This document shows positions 43,302-49,869 of a stretch of DNA of 56,360 bases, one piece after another. The DNA is from Candidatus Woesearchaeota archaeon. GTDB lineage: Archaea; Nanobdellota; Nanobdellia; Woesearchaeales; GW2011-AR4. Each line of letters starts with the position of its first letter. Position 1 is the first letter of the stretch. A model generated the notes under the pieces. The model saw only the letters and a list, made by a program, of their open reading frames with translations, was not told the DNA's origin and searched no databases. The stretch spans positions 162,644 through 219,003 of the forward strand of contig JACPMX010000006.1 of the NCBI GenBank assembly GCA_016185755.1, given 5' to 3'. Both the position numbers and the translations under genes were made by a program.

Positions 43302-45079
43302 AACTCTACGAAAACGTTGTAAAAAAATTTAAAGAAGATGTCGGACAAAATAAGATAGCAGATAAAATAACAAATCAGTATCAGGATTATTATAAAAGGA
43401 AAGCAAATAAATCCGAAGTTAGATCGTGGACAAACTCCCTCAATTTTGTTAAAAATGTTTTGGAATATGCACCTATAGAAGAAAATAAGATTGTTGTAGA
43501 ATATGAGTTACCTTATTCTGAAAAAAGAATAGATGTATTACTGTTTGGGAAAGATAGTTATGGAAACGACAACATCATAGTTATAGAATTAAAACAATGG
43601 TCTAATGAAAATGTAGAAGATTCTAAGAATGATGGTAACGTTTTTGTAGATTTTGGTCAATTTAAAAAGGAGCATCCTCACCCTTCCTTACAAGTGGAAG
43701 GTTACTGTTGGCATCTGAAAGATTTCTTAACCGTATTTGATGAAGAGCCCAAGATAATGTTAAGCGCATGCGTTTATTGTCATAATTATAACAAAGGAGA
43801 AAACGAGGTCCTTTATCTTCCGAAATTCAAGAAAAACATTGACCAATATCCGGTATTCTCTAAACAGGAGATGGTTAACTTTGGAGATTATCTAAAAAAT
43901 AAGCTTTCCTCAGACCCAGGATTAGACGTATTTGGGAGATTTAACCTTAGTATTTTGCGGCCTTCTAAAAAATTGTTGGACCATACTGGCGAAATGATAA
44001 ATCAGCAACAAATTTTTCATTTGATAGATGAACAGATTACCTCTTATAAAGCAATCATGACGAAAGCTAAAGAAGTATCCAAATCAAAAGAAAAAGCTGT
44101 TATAATCATAAAAGGTGGGCCAGGAACTGGAAAATCAGTAATAGCTTTAGAAGTCATGGGAGAATTATTAAGAAAAAGCATGAATGTTGTTCATGCAACT
44201 GGTTCTTCTGCATTTACAAATACATTAAGAAAAATTCTCGGAGCCAGATCAGCAAGTCAATTCAAGTTCTTTAACAGCTTTATTGATAAAACTAAGTATA
44301 ATAACAATGAAATAGATGTTCTTATTTGTGACGAGGCGCATAGGATCAGAAAAACAAGCGAAAGCATTTATACGCCAGCCAATTTAAGGACAGGAGAGCC
44401 ACAAATAAATGAATTGCTAAGGGCAGCAAAATTGGCTATATTTTTTATAGATGAAAAACAAGTAGTTAGACCAACTGAAACTGGAAGTATTAAACTTATA
44501 AAAGAAGCGGCTGAAAAATTTAATGCGAAAATATATGAAATGCCTGAATTAAAGACACAATTCAGGTGCGGCGGTTCTGGAAACTATCTAGAAAAAATTG
44601 AAACTATCTTAAGAATACAAGAAAAAGGAGCAGATATTGAAGCAGACGAAGAAACTAAGATGGAATTGAGAATTGTTGACTCACCTCATGAACTTAAAAA
44701 TTTAATTGATAAAAAAAACAAAGAGAAAAAAAATTCTGCTAGGATAACAGCTGGCTTTTGCTGGCGGTGGAGCAAGCCTAATAGAGATGGATCACTTATT
44801 AAGGATGTGAAAATAGGTGACTTTGAAATGCCGTGGGAAAATAAAAATGAATTTTGGAGATGGGCTACTGATGATTCTGGTATGGAACAAATCGGGACTG
44901 TTTATACCTCACAGGGATTTGAATTTGATTATATTGGGGTAATTTTCGGAAACGACCTTGTCTGGGACAAAGAAACGAAAAATTGGCGTGCAAGGCCTGA
45001 AAATTCCCATGATAGTATGGCTAAGAGGAGAAATGATGAATTTGCCAAACATCTGAAAAATATTTATAGGGTGCACTAA
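43298..45079 (+). pseudogene. DUF2075 nuclease-ATPase (Schlafen/helicase-like), C-terminally truncated
   Basis: 593 aa. N-terminal PD-(D/E)xK-like nuclease core (RIDVLLFG..., then IIVIELKQW, giving D..ExK). DUF2075 P-loop ATPase: Walker A GGPGTGKS, Walker B LICDEAHR, QFRCGGS, and VYTSQGFEFDYIGVIFG. Family members continue past NIYRV with LLTRG and ~35 more residues; here the frame stops at once (RVH then TAA, 45077-45079). The loss coincides with the truncated RadC gene running the other way. Probably a defence-type gene; activity doubtful. Confidence 0.82.
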
Positions 45080-45523
45080 ACTTGAATCTAAAGTTCCTAT
45101 TGAAATCAATTCATGCTTTATTATTCTATTCTTTGAGTCCAACATTAGGATATACAAATGTTCCTTCCTTTCATCTTTTAAATAATCAACAAAATAGTTA
45201 TAAACATCTTTTGCATTTTCTATAGTCGGTTTGAATCCTTTGCTTTTCACTTTATTTGTAATTTTGAATATTTCAAACATAGCTTTTATTTTTATAGCTT
45301 TGATCTTATCGACTTCTGTTTCAAGTTCTGCTAAAGAAAGATCCGATAATTTTCCAAAACTATACTTATTCAATAATCTGTTAGACATATCTATAGCATT
45401 TTCATCCTTATTACCATTCCAAATAATCAATGATAACAATTCAGCTGGGTTTAATTTATCCACTCCTTCTTTTTCTAATCTAACGCTAGGCCTATTCCAC
45501 CAAGGCATTTCCTGTATCTTCAT
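45068..45523 (-). pseudogene. RadC (UPF0758) N-terminal part, catalytic half missing
   Basis: Begins MKIQEMPWWNRPSVRLEK with the RadC helix-hairpin-helix region (LNPAELLSLIIWNG) and runs through the start of the MPN/JAB domain to ISIGTLDSSLVHP (residue 152). Beyond that the open frame (to 44909) is only antisense to DUF2075, so the HxHPSG metal site and C-terminus are gone. Truncation point 45068 is shared with the DUF2075 truncation. More AT-rich than the window average. Confidence 0.82.
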
Positions 45524-45625
45524 TTATAATACAATTTTTAGGGTTATTAATAAATTTGTCGAAATTATACAAAAACGACCATCCTTAAATACATCCTCGA
45601 TCGATCCGATTTTTGAGGTGATTTT

Positions 45626-45814
45626 ATGAAATACAGCCAAATCCAAAATATAGTAATAGTCTACGGCACAAAAGACAGGATAAAAACATTTCTGGAATCA
45701 AATGTGCAAGCAATTGAGGAAGACAGAGAAGAAAAAATAAACCTGAGAATAATAAGAATGGACAAGCACTCTTGGTTTAAAGACTTAAAACACTTCCTCT
45801 GGAAAGGCGGTTAA
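45626..45814 (+). CDS. Hypothetical protein (62 aa)
   Basis: No family recognised; short strand (NIVIVYG) then a charged helix. Shine-Dalgarno-like gaggtg ~8 bp before the ATG supports translation. Followed closely by the 87-aa gene on the same strand, likely one transcript. Confidence 0.5.
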   Translation: MKYSQIQNIVIVYGTKDRIKTFLESNVQAIEEDREEKINLRIIRMDKHSWFKDLKHFLWKGG

Positions 45815-45833
45815 ACTGAAAATAGTCCAAAAC

Positions 45834-46097
45834 GTGGTGGAAAGGCATTTTACAGTGAAGCACAAGGGAAAATTTTACTACGTTGATTACCTTGACTCTG
45901 ATGGTCAAATACTTGGCTTGATAAACAGGGATACTTGGGAAATCCTGGACGAGGAGCTTGAAGAATTAGGCATATGCGAATTTCAAAATGCAACAAAAAA
46001 AGAAAAAGGGCAAATCAAGAAGAACATAAAGCTTGCAAACAGGCTAATAGAATTCTGCACAAAGCACTTCAATGATTATAAGCCTAAAATAGATTAG
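45834..46097 (+). CDS. Hypothetical protein (87 aa), duplicated further downstream
   Basis: No family recognised. Basic N-terminal strands (HFTVKHKGKFYYVDYLDSDGQI) and a C-terminal helix (QIKKNIKLANRLIEFCTKHF). GTG start at 45834 is used; coding signal extends a few codons further up, so the true start (CTG/GTT region near 45810-45816) is uncertain. A recognisable copy of its C-terminal third lies at 47099-47185, so this is a mobile or duplicated family in the local accessory region. Confidence 0.55.
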   Translation: MVERHFTVKHKGKFYYVDYLDSDGQILGLINRDTWEILDEELEELGICEFQNATKKEKGQIKKNIKLANRLIEFCTKHFNDYKPKID

Positions 46098-46142
46098 TTA
46101 TGTCTACGCTTTGCCTCAACCAAGAAAATCTTCATTTAGCCA

Positions 46143-46343
46143 TTAAAAGGCTGTTTGCCCTTTTTTTGCCTTTTTCATCAATTCAATGACTTCTTTCCTA
46201 GTCATTTTTTCTGTGATGCTTTCAATCTCCTTGACACTGTCGCCTTTATTAATGCCCATGCTTTGGAAGAACTTTATGGCTTTGACCGGCCCAAGCTTCT
46301 TGAATACAGCTTCCACGCCTTCCTCAATTAAAGTTGTTTCCAT
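46143..46343 (-). CDS. Putative antitoxin of the adjacent PIN toxin
   Basis: 66 aa, METTLIEEGVEAVFKKLGPVKAIKFFQSMG then a helical tail (EIESITEKMTRKEVIELMKKAKK). Small, charged, 1 bp from the PIN-domain gene (or overlapping by 8 bp if ATG 46352 is used), so a toxin-first pair is likely. Family not certain. Antitoxin role is inferred from context. Confidence 0.65.
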   Translation of the reverse strand: METTLIEEGVEAVFKKLGPVKAIKFFQSMGINKGDSVKEIESITEKMTRKEVIELMKKAKKGQTAF

Positions 46344-46344
46344 T

Positions 46345-46815
46345 TTAATCAAATGATTTAATGAATTCCTCTGGTGTTAATATGGCTAGTTCAAGGTCTT
46401 TTGAGATTAAAAAGCTTTCTATTTTAATCCTGTTTTTTATTAATTGTTTATCACAACTGATAAGGCAATCGCAGCCAGATATGGCGGCAAAGGCTATATG
46501 TAAGCTGTCGCTATAGTCGCCAACAAAATCCGTTAGTTCTGCCGCTAAATCATGCACTTCATCGCTTATATTAATCCTTTTTTGAGATATGGTTTCAATT
46601 TCGTTAAAAATTATGTCTCTCTTGCGCTGATCGCTGATTAAGTTAAGTTCTGCATATAGAATATCAGAAGTGAAAATCTCAACTTTTTTATTTTCAGCAA
46701 GATCAAATATTTTTTCCGCAAATATCGACTCGTTTTTTATTATAGGGTCTTTTAAATCATCAAAAGGCCTGCAAAATATATTGGTGTTTAGCATAACTCT
46801 TCTATACTTTCCCAT
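46345..46815 (-). CDS. PIN-domain protein, VapC-like toxin
   Basis: 156 aa. Acidic residues of the PIN fold: Asp in the RPFDDL segment, Glu in LYAELNLIS, Asp in GDYSDSLHIAFA, Asp in CLISCDKQL. The family usually starts near MLNTNIF, so the ATG at 46794 is a good alternative to 46815; with it, the start overlaps the stop of the RadC remnant (ATGCTAA). Likely RNase toxin paired with the downstream small gene. Confidence 0.8.
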   Translation of the reverse strand: MGKYRRVMLNTNIFCRPFDDLKDPIIKNESIFAEKIFDLAENKKVEIFTSDILYAELNLISDQRKRDIIFNEIETISQKRINISDEVHDLAAELTDFVGDYSDSLHIAFAAISGCDCLISCDKQLIKNRIKIESFLISKDLELAILTPEEFIKSFD

Positions 46816-46979
46816 TTTCCATCTCCAACAATCAAATGATCCAAAACCTTAATCCCAACCAGATTCCCCGTATCAATCAGAACCTTATTCACTCTGTAAT
46901 CTTCATCCGAAGACTCTACTGAGCCAGAAAGGATAATTGAAAGTTTTTTATAGTTAAATGGTAAATCAACTCTATCCCG
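46788..46979 (-). pseudogene. RadC C-terminal fragment
   Basis: Minus-strand reading gives LSIILSGSVESSDEDYRV followed by NKVLIDTGNLVG and IKVLDHLIVGDGKW, the RadC C-terminus (normally ..HNHPSGSVEPSDEDI...GIKVLDHIIIGDG). The HNHP metal residues are missing: IIL is followed directly by SGS. No start codon; bounded upstream by an in-frame TGA (46980-46982). It is upstream of, not contiguous with, the N-terminal piece at 45068-45523, so it is a rearranged or second copy. Confidence 0.75.
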
Positions 46980-46986
46980 TCAAGGT

Positions 46987-47010
46987 GCCGCCTATGCGGC
47001 TTTTTTCTTT
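46987..47010 (+). terminator. GC hairpin followed by a T-run
   Basis: GCCGC-CTAT-GCGGC (46987-47000) followed by TTTTTTCTTT. It has the shape of an intrinsic terminator on the plus strand, but no plus-strand gene ends nearby, so it may be a relic of lost DNA or protect an RNA end. Confidence 0.5.
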
Positions 47011-47052
47011 TAAAATTATAAGAATCCATTATTTATAAACTTCACAGAGGAA

Positions 47053-47070
47053 TGTCCAGTGTCCAGTGGT
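47053..47070 (+). repeat. Dispersed repeat ATGTCCAGTGTCCAGTGG, left copy
   Basis: Itself a tandem of TGTCCAG. The first 14 bp recur inverted and perfect at 49604-49617, and the last ~10 bp recur inverted at 49515-49525. These copies bracket the MNT-HEPN and TPR genes. Confidence 0.65.
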
Positions 47071-47098
47071 TTATTTCAATATTGAAAAGAAGAAAACA

Positions 47099-47185
47099 TC
47101 AAATTAAAAACAACATAAAGCTTGCAAACAGGCTAATCAATTTTTGCATCAGGCATTTCAGCGATTACAAGCCAAAGTTAGATTG
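47099..47185 (+). pseudogene. Remnant of a second copy of the 87-aa gene
   Basis: The translated stretch QIKNNIKLANRLINFC, then IRHFSDYKPKLD, matches the C-terminal third of the 45834 gene (QIKKNIKLANRLIEFCTKHF then NDYKPKID), and the DNA is similar over ~85 bp. The 5' two thirds are missing, so it is a truncated duplicate. Confidence 0.7.
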
Positions 47186-47207
47186 CTTAAAAACCGAAAC
47201 ATTTATA

Positions 47208-47221
47208 AGTAATTAATTACT
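47208..47221. promoter_or_regulatory. Perfect 14-bp palindrome at the MNT gene start site
   Basis: AGTAATTAATTACT is fully self-complementary. It directly follows a TATA-like box (acatttataa, about 47199-47208) and precedes the ATG (47234), so it is well placed as an autoregulatory operator for the winged-helix domain of the MNT protein. Confidence 0.6.
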
Positions 47222-47233
47222 GACATAAGTAAA

Positions 47234-47824
47234 ATGTTACTTAATGATACGAGAATAGCCGTTATTGACGAATTTTTGGGAAGCTACGAGATAGAAACAA
47301 CAGGCAGCAATATAGCAAAAAAGAAAAAACTCAACCAGAAATCTGCGGCAAACGCATTAAGCGAGCTTGAGCAGGAAGGCTTCTTAAAAAGCAGGATAGA
47401 AGGCAAAAACAGGCTATACTTCCTAAACCTTGAGGACAAGGAAAATATCATAAGCTTCATTTCAGCATTGGAGCATATAAAAACAATAAGGTTCTATAAA
47501 AAGAACACCATAATAAAGGAATTCGTGTCAAAGGCAGATGCCTGCTTTGAGGGGATTGTTGCGATATTCGGGAGCTATGCCAAAGGATTGCAAAAGGAAG
47601 GCTCAGACTTGGACATTTTTGTTGCAGGGAAATGCAATAAGGACAAGGCAGAGGGGATAGCAGCCCTCTACAATATAGAGCTAAGCATCAAAAAATACCC
47701 GTATAAGATTTTTCAGGAGGGGTTAATGGCAAATGATCCTTTAATAGAAGAGATTATCAAGTCCCACATAATTATCAAAAATACAGAAAGCTTCGTTAAG
47801 AGCATGCTAAAATGGAAAAAATAA
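47234..47824 (+). CDS. Winged-helix plus MNT nucleotidyltransferase, MntA-like antitoxin
   Basis: 196 aa. N-terminal winged helix (residues ~20-70: NIAKKKKLNQKSAANALSELEQEGFLKSR) and a minimal nucleotidyltransferase with the GSx10DxD motif (G113-S114, D125, D127). MntA antitoxins of this type AMPylate and silence a HEPN toxin (known for the family); here that activity is inferred. The HEPN gene follows with a 13-bp overlap. Preceded by a perfect palindrome at the start site. Confidence 0.85.
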   Translation: MLLNDTRIAVIDEFLGSYEIETTGSNIAKKKKLNQKSAANALSELEQEGFLKSRIEGKNRLYFLNLEDKENIISFISALEHIKTIRFYKKNTIIKEFVSKADACFEGIVAIFGSYAKGLQKEGSDLDIFVAGKCNKDKAEGIAALYNIELSIKKYPYKIFQEGLMANDPLIEEIIKSHIIIKNTESFVKSMLKWKK

Positions 47825-48288
47825 GGTGGTGCTTGGGCATAAAAAGCGGCATAGAAATTGTCGAGCCAAATGAAAACTTAAGCAAAGTTTACATTATAAA
47901 AGCTGAAAATGCCCTTAGCGCTGCAAAATCACTAAAAAACAACAGAGACTGGGAAATATCATCCTGCTATTACAGCATGTACTTTGCATTGTACTCAATC
48001 TTAATGAGAATAGGAATAAAATGCGAGAATCATTCATGCTCAATAGAATTTATGAATATTCTTCTAAAAGATTTTTTTAGCAGTGGCGATGTAAATCTGC
48101 TCGAAAATTCAATGAGGGCAAGAATCGATGCCCAGTATTATGCTGACAGAAGAGTGTCAGACGAGCAATACTCGCAAATGATAAAATGCGCGCCTGCTTT
48201 TCTAGTTAAGTGTAAGGAAACGCTTCTTAAACTGAATAATGAACAAATAGATACTATAAGAAAAAAAATAAAACAGATTAAAGAGTAA
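47812..48288 (+). CDS. HEPN-domain protein, partner of the MNT gene
   Basis: 158 aa, all helical. The central SCYYSMYFALYSILMRIGIKCENHS matches HEPN domains. The catalytic Rx4-6H RNase motif of active HEPN toxins is not clearly present; the equivalent late segment reads RARIDAQYYADRR. So it may be a non-nucleolytic HEPN protein or use other residues. Overlaps the MNT gene by 13 bp, a typical toxin-antitoxin layout. Confidence 0.78.
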   Translation: MEKIRWCLGIKSGIEIVEPNENLSKVYIIKAENALSAAKSLKNNRDWEISSCYYSMYFALYSILMRIGIKCENHSCSIEFMNILLKDFFSSGDVNLLENSMRARIDAQYYADRRVSDEQYSQMIKCAPAFLVKCKETLLKLNNEQIDTIRKKIKQIKE

Positions 48289-48385
48289 CTTTTCTTTGAG
48301 AAATAAGAAATGATGCTCTAAGAAATGACTACAACCCGAAAATAAAAACCTTTAAATATATCCTTTTAGCGTAAATCACTTCCAA

Positions 48386-49507
48386 ATGGTAATCCACCAC
48401 ATAAAGAGATTCTTCGAAAACCAAAAGAAGAGGCTTGCAGAAAGAAGGAAGGAAAAGGACCAGGCAGAATCCTTCAGGGAAACAGAGGAGATGCGCAGGG
48501 CAGAAGAGCTGAAAAGGGAAGCCGACAGGCTTGCCCAATTAAAGCAGTACCAGACTGCAATCGAGGAATATAACAAGGCCCTGGAATTCTACCCTTACAA
48601 GGGAAATGAGCAGGATCTGTTCAAGAATGCAGCAGAATTCCTTTTCAAGTGCAACTACAACATGGCAGCCTGCTTTTCATACCTTGACAATTTTGACGAG
48701 GCAATAGGGCATTTTGACAGGGCATTGCAGATCCAGTCTGCCGATGATGAAAACAAAGTAAGGGCACTGATGGGCAAAGGGAGCACATTCTACAGGAAAA
48801 AGCTGTTTGTCGAGGGAAGGTACAAGGCAGGGGCATACAGGATTTCGATGGACACTGACTGGGAAGTCAGCGACAAGAAGATAGAGCAGTACAAGGAAGA
48901 AGACCGGAAAAAGAATTTCATAGAGCTGTCACATGAGTGCTTTTCCCAGGCAGCAGAGCTGGACAAAAGCCATGTTGATGCATGGTACAGCAAGGGCCAC
49001 ATGGAAGTGCTGATGGGAAAAATAAAAGAAGCAGTACAATCCTTTGACAATGTCATAAACACAAACAAGAACTATGAGAACAAGGAGAACATATCCTTGT
49101 ATGATGAGATAAAAAGAGAAAAAGGAATACAAATCAAGGCTTCTGAGATAATGGAAAGGGACAGCTCAGATCCAAGCTTCAGGACCAAGACAGGCCATCT
49201 TGTAAGGACAAGGGCAGAAATGGAAATCGCGAATTTCCTCTTTGACAACAGCCTTTTGTTCCAGTACAATGCTGTTGCAACATGGGCTGACAAGGACGAC
49301 TTCAGAGCGTCATTCTACATACCGAAGCTTGACCTTTACATAGACCACCACCCTTATGATTACATGAAAGAATACCAAAAAGTCATGAAGCTGAAGATAA
49401 AGCAGTATGAGAAGCACAAGAAGAAGCACATCTACATAAGTTCCGAAGATGAGAAAAACATTGAGGAAGCAATTAAATTAAAGATGAAGCCTTATGCTAT
49501 TTTATAG
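48386..49507 (+). CDS. TPR-repeat protein with C-terminal nuclease-fold-like domain
   Basis: 373 aa. N-terminal basic coiled coil (1-50), TPR repeats (~45-150 and ~195-240, e.g. QYQTAIEEYNKALEFYP, FDEAIGHFDRALQ). The last ~110 residues (TGHLVRTRAEMEIANFLFDNSLLFQYNA..., FYIPKLDLYID, ...HIYISSEDE) look like the restriction-endonuclease fold found at the ends of some helicases (R.K.E..IA.FL, then pDF.....iyiE). The expected Asp before Phe is Ser here, so catalysis is doubtful. TATA-like tttaaatata ~28 bp upstream. Flanked by inverted repeats. Confidence 0.7.
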   Translation: MVIHHIKRFFENQKKRLAERRKEKDQAESFRETEEMRRAEELKREADRLAQLKQYQTAIEEYNKALEFYPYKGNEQDLFKNAAEFLFKCNYNMAACFSYLDNFDEAIGHFDRALQIQSADDENKVRALMGKGSTFYRKKLFVEGRYKAGAYRISMDTDWEVSDKKIEQYKEEDRKKNFIELSHECFSQAAELDKSHVDAWYSKGHMEVLMGKIKEAVQSFDNVINTNKNYENKENISLYDEIKREKGIQIKASEIMERDSSDPSFRTKTGHLVRTRAEMEIANFLFDNSLLFQYNAVATWADKDDFRASFYIPKLDLYIDHHPYDYMKEYQKVMKLKIKQYEKHKKKHIYISSEDEKNIEEAIKLKMKPYAIL

Positions 49508-49514
49508 TTCTTGA

Positions 49515-49617
49515 CCACTGGACATCTGATGGCTTAACCATATTTAAAGGAAATTCTCAAATTGTGATTTGTTATAATTAAAAACTATATTTTCCAGTAT
49601 CAATGGACACTGGACAT
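49515..49617. repeat. Dispersed repeat, right copies (inverted)
   Basis: CCACTGGACAT (49515-49525) and TGGACACTGGACAT (49604-49617) are inverted copies of the element at 47053-47070, the latter perfect over 14 bp. They lie just after the TPR gene, so the 2.5-kb MNT-HEPN-TPR segment sits between inverted repeats. Confidence 0.65.
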
Positions 49618-49666
49618 CCTTGCCTAAGATATTTAAAGGACGAATTCTACAAATTAAAAAATAAAA

Positions 49667-49702
49667 GCCGCTCAAAAGCGGCAGAACAGGAAACTAAGAC
49701 CT
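49667..49702 (+). other. Degenerate 5'-half tRNA-like copy
   Basis: GCCG, CTCAA, AGCGG, then GGAAACTAAGACCT (49689-49702) follow the same order as the 5' half of the tRNA at 49741, with gaps in the acceptor and D-arm. The last 14 nt are identical to the tRNA's anticodon region (49768-49781). A hairpin GCCGCT-caaa-AGCGGC forms at its start. A TATA-like atatttaaag (49629-49638) lies upstream. Probably a partial duplicate or integration scar. Confidence 0.6.
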
Positions 49703-49740
49703 AAATGCCAAATAACACCCATATATTTAAAACTTACTAT

Positions 49741-49858
49741 GCCGCGGTCGCTCAATCCGGTGGAGCGGGAAACTAAGACCTTCCTGCTGGAAACAGCATC
49801 TGGGTTCAAATCCTGCAAAGCTTGATTTAGCTTGTGGGTGGAAATCCCAGCCGCGGCG
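49741..49858 (+). tRNA. Type II tRNA with T-loop intron; anticodon reads AAG, G73 (Leu/Ser identity ambiguous)
   Basis: Acceptor GCCGCGG/CCGCGGC, D-stem GCTC/GAGC, anticodon arm GGAAA-CTAAGAC-CTTCC (one A-C mismatch), long variable arm TGCTG-GAAA-CAGCA, T-stem CTGGG (49800-49804)/CCCAG (49846-49850), discriminator G. The T-loop is split by a 34-nt intron (49811-49844): central helix TTCA/TGGA, two AAT bulges, inner helix CCTGC/GTGGG. Splicing gives a perfect TTCAAAT loop, intron at 59/60, 84-nt tRNA. Anticodon AAG would mean leucine, but G73 and the acceptor/D-arm look like archaeal serine tRNA. Only ~12 bp separate it from the next ORF. Confidence 0.82.
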
Positions 49859-49869
49859 CGTTTTTATCA

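Noticed and set aside
44909-45067. C-terminal 52 residues of the minus-strand RadC frame as real protein
   Set aside because: They are antisense to conserved DUF2075 sequence and do not resemble RadC; the frame is open by chance.
47053-49617. Insertion sequence
   Set aside because: No transposase or recombinase gene lies between the inverted repeats, and the repeats are short (14 bp).
49805-49816. Reading TTCAAATCCTGC directly as T-loop plus T-stem with no intron
   Set aside because: The stem would have a C-C mismatch and two G-U pairs and would not reach the acceptor 3' strand; the BHB solution pairs perfectly.
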